A DNA stretch of 7,646 nucleotides from assembly GCA_027061625.1 (NCBI GenBank), contig JAMOVF010000109.1, forward strand, positions 1-7,646. The letters run 5' to 3'. This DNA is from Deltaproteobacteria bacterium (lineage in GTDB: Bacteria > Desulfobacterota > Dissulfuribacteria > Dissulfuribacterales > JALVPX01). The position numbers and the translations under genes are program-made. The notes beneath the pieces were generated by a model. The model was not told where the DNA came from. It was given only the letters and a program-made list of their open reading frames with translations, and did not search any database. Of this stretch, positions 1 to 6,251 are shown in pieces (position 1 is the stretch's first letter; each line of letters begins with the position of its first letter).

Positions 1-872
1 ATTCTGGCCTCTTGTCTCATAAATGCCCTTTTGGTTTCGATATCAGGAACTGTAAGAGAGACTTGCACTTTAAAAAAGACCAGCTCTCCTCCTTGATATG
101 CTGGTATTAAGAATGGTGCAAGCGCCATGACTTCCCACTGCCCACTTGAGCGATAATGATTCTCAGGTCCTGTTTTTTCAGAAACTATTGCTTTTTTGGG
201 TTCTGGCTGGGGTGTTTTTGGAATTTGCTGGGCAGTCTTTTGCTTTGTTGTTGGGCTTGTAACTGCTGTTTGATCTGTTTTTACAGGCTGCTGAACAGGG
301 TAGGGGGTCGTATATAGCCTATATAAAACAAAGGCCCCAAACATAAGTAGCAGGCTGGATATAGCTGTTATTAGCCATCCAAGCCAACTTTTGGGCTGGG
401 CTAGAAGCTGGGCATTTTCCTCAGGGAGTGAAGTGTCTTCTGTAGTTTCAGCTTCATTATTTTGTTCGGCAGAAAATGCAGCATCGGTTTCTTCATTTTT
501 GTTGTTAAGTTGATCTTCAGGCCCTGTTGCTGAGTTATCCTCTACAAAATCTTCTGTGACATTTTCTTCTTCTAATTGCTCAAGATCATCCTCAAATAGG
601 GGTATTTCATCAAGGCCGCTGTCATCATCCCATAATTCATCATCATCTAATGAGATACCAATTTCATCATCTGCATCAGTGGAAGCATTATCAGACTCTT
701 GAACATCTCCATCATTAGATTCTATTTCTCGGCCTTCATCCAATGTGTCTTCAGGTTCAGGCTCATCCTGGGCTATAAGCCCATCCAGATCCACATCTTC
801 ATCAGGAAGATCTTCTTCCCTTATTTCGTCAGATGCGTCTTGTTTCAGTTCTTTGTCTGGCCGCTCTTCCAA
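1..872 (-). CDS. FliL-like flagellar basal body-associated membrane protein, 3' end missing (cut by window edge)
   Basis: Probably a flagellar basal-body protein of the FliL type, which in known species sits around the stator and supports torque. The 290 visible residues divide into four parts. Residues 2-152 are extremely acidic (by hand count 64 Asp/Glu against 6 Lys/Arg, with none basic from 49 to 124). Residues 164-187 form one hydrophobic membrane span. Residues 188-235 are a Pro/Thr/Gln/Lys-rich linker. From about 246 comes a domain with the FliL-like pattern GELVFFKVQVSLTVPD followed by a charged helix, which runs off the edge. The start is a TTG with AAGAGGA just upstream; the frame has no ATG before residue 177 and a stop at 885-887. 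It begins 8 bp after cheY, so translation is likely coupled. The FliL assignment rests on a partial domain, topology and context. The long acidic tail is unlike the short cytoplasmic end of classical FliL. Confidence 0.65.
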   Translation of the reverse strand, partial: MEERPDKELKQDASDEIREEDLPDEDVDLDGLIAQDEPEPEDTLDEGREIESNDGDVQESDNASTDADDEIGISLDDDELWDDDSGLDEIPLFEDDLEQLEEENVTEDFVEDNSATGPEDQLNNKNEETDAAFSAEQNNEAETTEDTSLPEENAQLLAQPKSWLGWLITAISSLLLMFGAFVLYRLYTTPYPVQQPVKTDQTAVTSPTTKQKTAQQIPKTPQPEPKKAIVSEKTGPENHYRSSGQWEVMALAPFLIPAYQGGELVFFKVQVSLTVPDIETKRAFMRQEAR

Positions 873-875
873 TTG

Positions 876-882
876 TCCTCTT
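876..882 (-). promoter_or_regulatory. Ribosome binding site supporting a TTG start
   Basis: AAGAGGA on the minus strand overlaps the cheY stop codon (881-883) and ends three bases before the TTG at 870-872. It decides the start of the FliL-like gene, because no ATG or better-placed codon exists in that frame upstream of the membrane span. The overlap with the cheY stop suggests that ribosomes finishing cheY re-initiate here. Confidence 0.65.
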
Positions 883-1261
883 ATTCAAATATCTTTTCTA
901 TTTTCTCACTCAATGTTTCAGGTGTAAATGGTTTAACAATATAATTACTTACACGTGCCTTAACCGCCTCTACGATGTTTTCCTTTTGAGCCTCAGCAGT
1001 GACCATGAGAAAGGGCAGGTCTTTAAAGCGTTCATCAGCCCGTACTTTTTTGAGCAGGTCAATACCTGTCATATTGGGCATATTCCAGTCTGAAACTATA
1101 AAATCCACCTTTTCTTTCTGTAGAATATCCCATGCGACTGAACCATCGTCGGCTTCTATAAAATGCTTGAAACCGAGTTGAGTCAAGATGTTTTTTACAA
1201 TACGCCTCATAGTAGCAAAATCATCAACTATTAGTATCTTCATGCCAGGATCAATAGCCAT
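881..1261 (-). CDS. cheY: Chemotaxis response regulator CheY
   Basis: Single-domain receiver of 126 residues that, when phosphorylated by CheA, binds FliM at the flagellar switch and changes rotation. All catalytic positions are present: acidic pair D13-D14, phosphoacceptor D58 (in SDWNMPNM), T88, switch tyrosine Y107 and K110. These match the Escherichia coli CheY positions D12/D13, D57, T87, Y106 and K109 with an offset of one. The stretches DDFATMRRIV, SDWNMPNM and VTAEAQKENI are nearly the enterobacterial sequence, so this is a true motor CheY rather than a generic receiver. There is no output domain. The start has a strong GGAGGG site four bases upstream. It follows fliA after a 73-bp gap with a candidate sigma-28 promoter and precedes the FliL-like gene by 8 bp. 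No cheA or phosphatase gene is in view. Confidence 0.96.
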   Translation of the reverse strand: MAIDPGMKILIVDDFATMRRIVKNILTQLGFKHFIEADDGSVAWDILQKEKVDFIVSDWNMPNMTGIDLLKKVRADERFKDLPFLMVTAEAQKENIVEAVKARVSNYIVKPFTPETLSEKIEKIFE

Positions 1262-1265
1262 TTTT

Positions 1266-1271
1266 CCCTCC
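1266..1271 (-). promoter_or_regulatory. Ribosome binding site of cheY
   Basis: GGAGGG lies four bases before the ATG at 1259-1261. This selects that ATG over the in-frame Met at residue 7. The same motif and spacing recur before the preferred fliA start. Confidence 0.75.
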
Positions 1272-1298
1272 AGGCTAAAATTTTTATTGTTTCTATCT

Positions 1299-1324
1299 GT
1301 ATCGGTTCCCCTTTCAATTTTCTA
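1299..1324 (-). promoter_or_regulatory. Candidate sigma-28 (FliA) promoter upstream of cheY
   Basis: In the fliA-cheY gap the minus strand reads ACCGATAC at 1299-1306, matching six of eight bases of the sigma-28 -10 element GCCGATAA. Fourteen bases upstream is TAGA (1321-1324), three of four bases of the -35 core TAAA; the usual separation is about 15. The predicted start of transcription would lie about 45 bases before the cheY ATG. The gap is the longest in the window and the gene upstream encodes the matching sigma factor. The match is imperfect and was found by eye, so it stays a candidate. Confidence 0.4.
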
Positions 1325-1334
1325 CAAGGTTTCT

Positions 1335-2201
1335 TTATGGCAAGAAGCCCTCAGATTCTTTGGCAATCTCAGAAAGGGATGCCCTTAATCTCATAATAGC
1401 CTTGGTATGCATTTGTGATATCCTGGATTCTGTATATCCCATGATTTCACCAATTTCGCGCATGGTCAGATCCTCATAATAGTAAAGGGAGAGCACCAGA
1501 CGCTCCTTTTCCGGGAGTTCATTGATACCATTAATAAGCAGCTCCTTTACTTCGGTTAAATTAAGCTGAATAAAAGGATCTGATTCGGAGTCATCTGCAA
1601 TAAGGTCAAAAAGATCTTCATCGCTTCCTTCGGGCATTCTCCGCCGCAACGCCTCAATGTCAAGGAAGGTGACATTTTTGGTTTTCTCCAAAAGATCATA
1701 GAATTGGTCCATAGTAAGGCCCAGGGCCTCTGCAACTTCTTCATCTTCAGCAGGGCGGCCAAGTTTCTTTTCAAGCTTATGATAGGTTTTTTCAAGTTCA
1801 GATGCCTTTTTTCTCACAGATCTTGGAACCCAGTCCTGTGCTCTGAGTTCATCGAGCATGGCACCCCTAATTCTAAATTCAGCATAAGTCTTGAACTGGA
1901 TCTTTTTTGAAGGATCAAATTTTTCTATTGCATCCATGAGCCCGATTACACCAGAACTCATAAGGTCATCTATAGAAATATGTGGAGGCAGCCTCATAGC
2001 CAGTTTACCAGCTATGTACCTGATGAGAGGTGTATATTTGATAATCAATTCCTCTCTCTTTTGAGGGGAAAGTTTTTTTCCGTCTTTGAAGAAAAATTCT
2101 GTATAGTCTTTTAAGACGATTTTAGGCCTCTTTTTCATTTTGTGTTTAGACTCCGAAGAGGTTCCTCCAGAAGAATTTGATGTTGCCGTCAACATAGGCA
2201 T
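1335..2201 (-). CDS. fliA: RNA polymerase sigma factor for flagellar genes (sigma-28, FliA)
   Basis: Directs RNA polymerase to late flagellar and chemotaxis promoters; in known systems it is held inactive by FlgM until the hook is complete. With the start used here the protein has 288 residues. Region 2 is clear: DDLMSSGVIGLMDAIEKFDP at 78-97, then FKTYAEFRIRGAMLDELR and the DWVPRSVRKKA stretch near 120-133. Region 4 carries the helix-turn-helix LTMREIGEIMGYTESRISQM at 245-264. It is longer than E. coli FliA (239 residues), mainly through an N-terminal extension of Ser/Thr/Gly-rich and then basic residues. The start at 2201 is chosen for its GGAGGG site, and makes the gene overlap the end of flhG by 56 bp. 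Alternatives are the Met at 2138, just after the flhG stop but with a weak, distant GGAG, and the Met at 2231. Function is certain, the start is not. Confidence 0.93.
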   Translation of the reverse strand: MPMLTATSNSSGGTSSESKHKMKKRPKIVLKDYTEFFFKDGKKLSPQKREELIIKYTPLIRYIAGKLAMRLPPHISIDDLMSSGVIGLMDAIEKFDPSKKIQFKTYAEFRIRGAMLDELRAQDWVPRSVRKKASELEKTYHKLEKKLGRPAEDEEVAEALGLTMDQFYDLLEKTKNVTFLDIEALRRRMPEGSDEDLFDLIADDSESDPFIQLNLTEVKELLINGINELPEKERLVLSLYYYEDLTMREIGEIMGYTESRISQMHTKAIMRLRASLSEIAKESEGFLP

Positions 2202-3048
2202 TATTCCCTCCATCCAATAAATTTTGTGCAATATTCATCAAGCTTTTGCTTGCATTGCTTTCCGGAAAAAGCTGAAGCACAGTTTTTTGCTTATTAACTG
2301 CCCTTGGAACTGCTTCATCTCTAGGTATATGGCCCAAAAAACGTAGGGACAGACCCCCAAGGAATTTATCGCTAACAAAGGTCAATTGCTGATATACTCT
2401 ATATGCTTCATTCTCAGTGGCAGCCCAGTTTACCAATATTGAAAAGTGTTTTATGTCATGACGGTTTGCCAAGACTTTTATAAGAGCATAGGCATCAGTT
2501 ATGGAAGTGGGTTCAGGTGTAACCACTATTATGCGTTCCTGTGCTACTATGTTGAAGTAGAGCACATTGTCAGATATACCCGCTGCTGTATCTATCAATA
2601 AATAATCAATATAGTGGTTGAGCTGTTCCATCTCTCCTAATAAGAAGAGCTTTTCACTAGGGTGCAGCCTTGTAAGCTCAGGTATGCCTGAACTGGCCGG
2701 CAGCACTTGGATTCCTTCTGGACCATTTAGCACCACATCTTTCAACTCTTTTTCCCCGCTGAACACATGTTGAATAGTAAATTTAGGTGCAAGGCCAAAA
2801 AGGACATCTACATTTGCAAGACCCAAGTCTGCATCTAGCACCATCACTTTTTTTCCAAGTCTTGAAAAGGCCACAGCAAGATTGGCAACTACATTAGTTT
2901 TGCCAACACCACCTTTGCCGCTGCCTATAGACAACACCACTGGTGCATAATGGGAGGTGTTTTTCCGGCTCATTTGCTTCATTACAGTGGTTGGCCTTTC
3001 TGCTGTTTTTTGCATTTTCCACTGTTTTAGGGTTTCTGCTTGATTCAT
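2146..3048 (-). CDS. flhG: FlhG, MinD-like ATPase controlling flagellar number
   Basis: MinD/ParA-type ATPase of 300 residues that limits flagellar number and stimulates the GTPase of FlhF. Visible motifs are the deviant Walker A SGKGGVGKTN at 43-52 (signature Lys45), the Walker A' region VLDADLGLANVD at 70-81 and the switch II sequence LLIDTAAG at 150-157. The FlhG-specific stretch DADLGLANVDVLFG and the position next to flhF separate it from MinD and from plasmid ParA. The N-terminus carries NQAETLK at 2-8, a variant of the DQAxxLR motif that activates FlhF. The last 16 residues include IKFFWRNLF, possibly a membrane-binding helix. The start has GAGGAG five bases upstream, on the flhF stop codon; the gap to flhF is 10 bp. 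The final 56 bases probably also encode the start of fliA. Confidence 0.95.
   Translation of the reverse strand: MNQAETLKQWKMQKTAERPTTVMKQMSRKNTSHYAPVVLSIGSGKGGVGKTNVVANLAVAFSRLGKKVMVLDADLGLANVDVLFGLAPKFTIQHVFSGEKELKDVVLNGPEGIQVLPASSGIPELTRLHPSEKLFLLGEMEQLNHYIDYLLIDTAAGISDNVLYFNIVAQERIIVVTPEPTSITDAYALIKVLANRHDIKHFSILVNWAATENEAYRVYQQLTFVSDKFLGGLSLRFLGHIPRDEAVPRAVNKQKTVLQLFPESNASKSLMNIAQNLLDGGNNAYVDGNIKFFWRNLFGV
2206..2211 (-). promoter_or_regulatory. Ribosome binding site of fliA inside flhG
   Basis: GGAGGG lies four bases before the ATG at 2199-2201, within the last codons of flhG. It is the strongest site near any of the possible fliA starts and has the same spacing as the cheY site. It could be coincidental, since it also encodes Gly residues of FlhG. 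Confidence 0.55.
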
Positions 3049-3053
3049 ATATG

Positions 3054-3059
3054 CTCCTC
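3054..3059 (-). promoter_or_regulatory. Ribosome binding site of flhG, touching the flhF stop
   Basis: GAGGAG ends five bases before the flhG ATG, and its first base is the last base of the flhF TAG stop (3059-3061). It supports the chosen flhG start, and with it the presence of the N-terminal NQAETLK motif in the protein. The layout suggests coupled production of FlhF and FlhG. Confidence 0.7.
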
Positions 3060-4135
3060 TAAGCCACTTTCCTGTTTGGTGTTGAAGTCTTTGCTTGTTG
3101 TTTAATGTGTCTTGCCGGCATTTTGAGCAGATAAGACAGCATCATTTCTACTGATGGCTGTGTAATATCTTCTGGAACGCGCTGGCCAGTGCTTATATAT
3201 GTTATCGGAATTTGGTTTCCTAAAATTGGCATCAAGAGGTTTGAATATGACTTGGTGGCATCCATTTTTGAGATAATCCAACCAACAGTGGCAAATTTTT
3301 TATAGAAACGTGTTGCAGCAGCTATATCTTCATTTTTGTCAGTTGCAGATATAACTACTTGGCATCTGAGCTGAGATGCGGTGCCTAAAAGATGCCCCAG
3401 CTCATGTTTGTGGGCCGGATCAAGAGAACTTCTTCCTATAGTATCAACCAATATGAAATCAAGATCTGTGTTGTTGTCCAATATCTTGGCAACGCTGTTT
3501 GGATCTAGGGCAACTGTAAATGGGATGTCCATAAGATGAGCGAATCTCTCCAGCTGGTGTGCAGCACCCAGCCTGTAAGTATCTGTAGTCAAAAGCATTC
3601 CCTTCATACCGAACTGGAATTTCATCCTGGCTGCCAGTTTTGCTAAGTTAGTTGTTTTGCCAGACCCTGGCGGCCCAACAAAGGCCCATCTGATCTTTGT
3701 TCCTTTTTCAAAACTTTCTTTTTGTACTGTAATTGTTTTAAGACAATATGATCTGAGCCAATCCCACACATCTTTATAAGAAACATATGGTAGTGAATGA
3801 TAAACATTCAAAAATTCGCATGTCAGCGCTCTTTGTAGGCGTTGATCCATGCCTAGTCCTGAAAATATTTCATGCAATATTAGGAGGGGAGTATGGGCCA
3901 AGTCTAACGATTCAGACGGCGCATAGTTATTCCTTTCTATATCCGGCCTCTTTTGTTGTTCTGGTTCATGATCTATTGCTGCAGTGACTTCTATGTATTG
4001 AATTTCCTTGCCGGATTCCACCTGCTTTTTTGTACGTCTTTTGGTGTCTAAGATGATAGCCTCATCTCCAAGTTCTATTTTGATTCTTTGAAGGGCCTGG
4101 GTCATGTTTCTGGCAACATATCTTTTAATTTTCAT
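3059..4135 (-). CDS. flhF: FlhF, SRP-type GTPase for flagellar placement
   Basis: SRP-family GTPase of 358 residues that marks the site of flagellum assembly, usually at a pole, and works with FlhG. The N-terminal B domain begins with the family pattern MKIKRYVARNMTQALQRIK and IELGDEAIIL. An N-type helical region precedes the G domain, whose P loop is GPPGSGKTT at 154-162. Further motifs are DTYRLGAAHQL at 185-195, DTIGRS at 231-236 (usual family form DTAGRS), SKMDAT at 289-294 (usual form TKLDET) and the closing TYISTGQRVPEDI at 312-324. The B domain and the last motif distinguish it from Ffh and FtsY. The C-terminus ends in a short basic tail. The start has GGGGAG six bases upstream; the gap to flhA is 13 bp. 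The G3 and G4 changes are real in the sequence, but their effect on GTP use is unknown. Confidence 0.95.
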   Translation of the reverse strand: MKIKRYVARNMTQALQRIKIELGDEAIILDTKRRTKKQVESGKEIQYIEVTAAIDHEPEQQKRPDIERNNYAPSESLDLAHTPLLILHEIFSGLGMDQRLQRALTCEFLNVYHSLPYVSYKDVWDWLRSYCLKTITVQKESFEKGTKIRWAFVGPPGSGKTTNLAKLAARMKFQFGMKGMLLTTDTYRLGAAHQLERFAHLMDIPFTVALDPNSVAKILDNNTDLDFILVDTIGRSSLDPAHKHELGHLLGTASQLRCQVVISATDKNEDIAAATRFYKKFATVGWIISKMDATKSYSNLLMPILGNQIPITYISTGQRVPEDITQPSVEMMLSYLLKMPARHIKQQAKTSTPNRKVA

Positions 4136-4148
4136 TAAAAACTCCCCC

Positions 4149-6251
4149 TCATCTTATTACTCCAATAGATTTAATTTTTATTTCCGGCGGCAGTTCCGAA
4201 TGTGAAATTACAGTGATATTGGGTATAAAACGCTCAATCAGTTTCTTAACATGCCTTCTCACAGCAGGATTGCATAAGATTACAGGCTGATGTCCTTTGG
4301 CAGCTGCTTCTTCAACTTTCTTTTGAGTGGCTTCAACAATTCGTTGTGCAATTGCAGGATCAAGGGCTAAATAGCTGCCATGTTCAGTCTGTTGCAGGGA
4401 ATTTCTAAGTTGATCCTCAATTACTGGATCGATAGTTATGACTTCAAGCGAATTATCTTCTCCCAGTAGAGGCTTGATAATAGCTCTGCCTAATCTTTGG
4501 CGGACATATTCAGTCAAGATCTCTGGATCTTTTGTCATGGGTGCGTAATCTGCTAAGGTTTCTGTAATAGTCAAAAGATCTCTTATAGACACCCGTTCCC
4601 TTACAAGATTTTGCAGCACCTTCTGAATAGTACCTAAGGGAAGCTGGCTTGTGGCTTCTTCTACTGCTTTGGGGTGATTCTTAGCCAAGGCATCCAGGAG
4701 GTTTTGCACTTCCTGTCTGCCCAGGAGCTCATCTGCATGGGTACGTATGACTTCAGCCAGATGTGTGGCAATTACTGTTGATGGGTCAACAACGGTATAT
4801 CCCGCAAGCTGTGCCTCTTCACGTTTTGACTCGGGTATCCAGAGAGCTGGCAGGCCAAATGCTGGTTCAGTTGTTGGAATGCCATCTATTTCCCTTTTGA
4901 CATGGCCTGGATTCATGGCCAGGAGATGGCCCATCATCAGCTCACCCTTAGCAATATCAACTCCTTTTATCAGGATGATATATGCTCCAGGATCTATCTG
5001 TAGATTATCTCTGACATGGAGTGGAGGAATGATGAGGCCCATTTCCTGGGCAAATTGGCGCCTAATGGATCTGATCCTATCCAAAAGATCACCACCTTGC
5101 TCTTCATCCACCAGAGGAATTAGCCCATAGCCCACTTCTAGCTCTAAAATGTCAAGGTTTAAGAGGTTTTCAACTTCCTCTTGACTGCCCTGTTCTGGTG
5201 CATCTGCTGATACAGCGGGCACATTTTCATCTTCCCTGCTTTCAGCAATTTTTTTGGCCTTTTCTTTGTAAGCAATATATGCGAGGGTACCAAAACCAAT
5301 TGCCATAATTGAAAATGGGATTGTTGGCAGGCCAGGTATCATGCCAAAAAAGAAGACAATCCCAGAAGTTACCGCCAGGGCTTCTGGCTGTACGGCAAAT
5401 TGCTTTATGAATTCAGACCCCATTGAAGCCTCAGAGGCTGCACGGCTAACCAGTATGCCTGCTGCCGTAGAGATGATAAGAGCTGGTATTTGGGAGACGA
5501 GACCATCGCCTATAGTTAGCAGGGTATAGCTCTGGGCTGCTGCATTTACAGCAAGATCTTGTTGGAAAACACCTATTATAAAGCCGCCGATTACATTTAT
5601 GGCCATTATTATAAGGCCAGCTATGGCCTCACCGCGTACAAATTTGCTTGCACCATCCATGGCTCCATAAAATTCGGCTTCTTTGGCTATTTCCTGCCGT
5701 CTCTTTCTAGCCTGAGTTTCATCTATGAGGCCTGCATTAAGGTCTGCATCAATGGCCATCTGTTTTCCTGGCATGGCATCAAGGGTGAAACGGGCAGCAA
5801 CTTCAGCGATTCTGCCTGCGCCTTTGGTGATGACCACAAAATTTATGATCACCAATATCGCAAAAACAATGGCCCCCACCACATAATTTCCACCAACTAC
5901 GAATTGGCCAAATCCCATGATCACTTTCCCTGCTGCACCAGGGCCTTCATGCCCATGGAGCAATATGAGCCTTGTTGATGCAATATTCAGAGAAAGGCGG
6001 AAGAGGGTGGTCAGTAATAATAACGATGGAAAGACTGGAAAATCTAAAGGCTTATAGATGTATAACGAAAGCAGGAACACAAGCAGGGAAAGGCTTATAT
6101 TGGTAGCCAAAAGGATATCCATGAAGCCTGCAGGCAGTGGAATGACCATGATGATCATAATGGCTACCACAGCCCCTGCAGCCAGCAGGTTGCTGGGGTC
6201 AAAATTTACATTGGCAAACAATCTTTTTGCCTGTGCTGCCTCGGTTGCCAT
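4149..6251 (-). CDS. flhA: FlhA, flagellar type III export gate protein
   Basis: Largest membrane component of the flagellar export gate; in known species nine copies form a cytoplasmic ring that receives substrate-chaperone complexes and couples export to the proton motive force. The 700 residues fit the family length. The N-terminal half (about 22-328) holds the hydrophobic spans. It includes the FHIPEP-family hallmark RLSLNIASTR at 85-94 and the strongly conserved cytoplasmic stretch from R154 through L171 (RFTLDAMPGKQMAIDADL). MDGASKFVRG follows, where D199 corresponds to the Salmonella residue D208 implicated in energy coupling. An acidic linker at 329-361 leads to the cytoplasmic domain (362-700). 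The start ATG directly follows the flhB stop (TAAATG) with AGGAGAGGA upstream, so translation is likely coupled to flhB. I see no damage or truncation. Confidence 0.98.
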   Translation of the reverse strand: MATEAAQAKRLFANVNFDPSNLLAAGAVVAIMIIMVIPLPAGFMDILLATNISLSLLVFLLSLYIYKPLDFPVFPSLLLLTTLFRLSLNIASTRLILLHGHEGPGAAGKVIMGFGQFVVGGNYVVGAIVFAILVIINFVVITKGAGRIAEVAARFTLDAMPGKQMAIDADLNAGLIDETQARKRRQEIAKEAEFYGAMDGASKFVRGEAIAGLIIMAINVIGGFIIGVFQQDLAVNAAAQSYTLLTIGDGLVSQIPALIISTAAGILVSRAASEASMGSEFIKQFAVQPEALAVTSGIVFFFGMIPGLPTIPFSIMAIGFGTLAYIAYKEKAKKIAESREDENVPAVSADAPEQGSQEEVENLLNLDILELEVGYGLIPLVDEEQGGDLLDRIRSIRRQFAQEMGLIIPPLHVRDNLQIDPGAYIILIKGVDIAKGELMMGHLLAMNPGHVKREIDGIPTTEPAFGLPALWIPESKREEAQLAGYTVVDPSTVIATHLAEVIRTHADELLGRQEVQNLLDALAKNHPKAVEEATSQLPLGTIQKVLQNLVRERVSIRDLLTITETLADYAPMTKDPEILTEYVRQRLGRAIIKPLLGEDNSLEVITIDPVIEDQLRNSLQQTEHGSYLALDPAIAQRIVEATQKKVEEAAAKGHQPVILCNPAVRRHVKKLIERFIPNITVISHSELPPEIKIKSIGVIR

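Noticed and set aside
699..1181. Small plus-strand open frames opposite cheY and the acidic tail
   Set aside because: Ser-rich and Phe-rich frames that are the antisense of GAT/GAA-rich coding sequence; nothing supports expression.
1262..1334. Possible terminator between fliA and cheY
   Set aside because: I found only a short A/T palindrome and no GC-rich stem followed by a T run on the minus strand, so a terminator is not supported.
1556..1795. Minus-strand frame of 79 codons inside fliA
   Set aside because: Out-of-frame shadow of the conserved fliA coding region.
2202..2231. Longer fliA start at 2231 (10 extra residues)
   Set aside because: It would deepen the overlap with flhG to 86 bp and I see no good ribosome binding site before it; the ATG at 2201 has GGAGGG at good spacing.
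2146..3048. Reading flhG as minD or a plasmid parA
   Set aside because: The N-terminal NQAETLK motif, the DADLGLANVD stretch and the place right behind flhF fit FlhG; there is no minC or minE and no parB nearby.
4747..5130. Plus-strand open frame of 127 codons
   Set aside because: Antisense to the FlhA cytoplasmic domain; Ser/Arg/Pro-rich translation without a domain and no independent ribosome binding context.
5559..5978. Plus-strand open frame of 139 codons
   Set aside because: It is antisense to the highly conserved membrane part of flhA; its translation is rich in Tyr, His and Cys with no recognisable pattern, as expected from a shadow frame.
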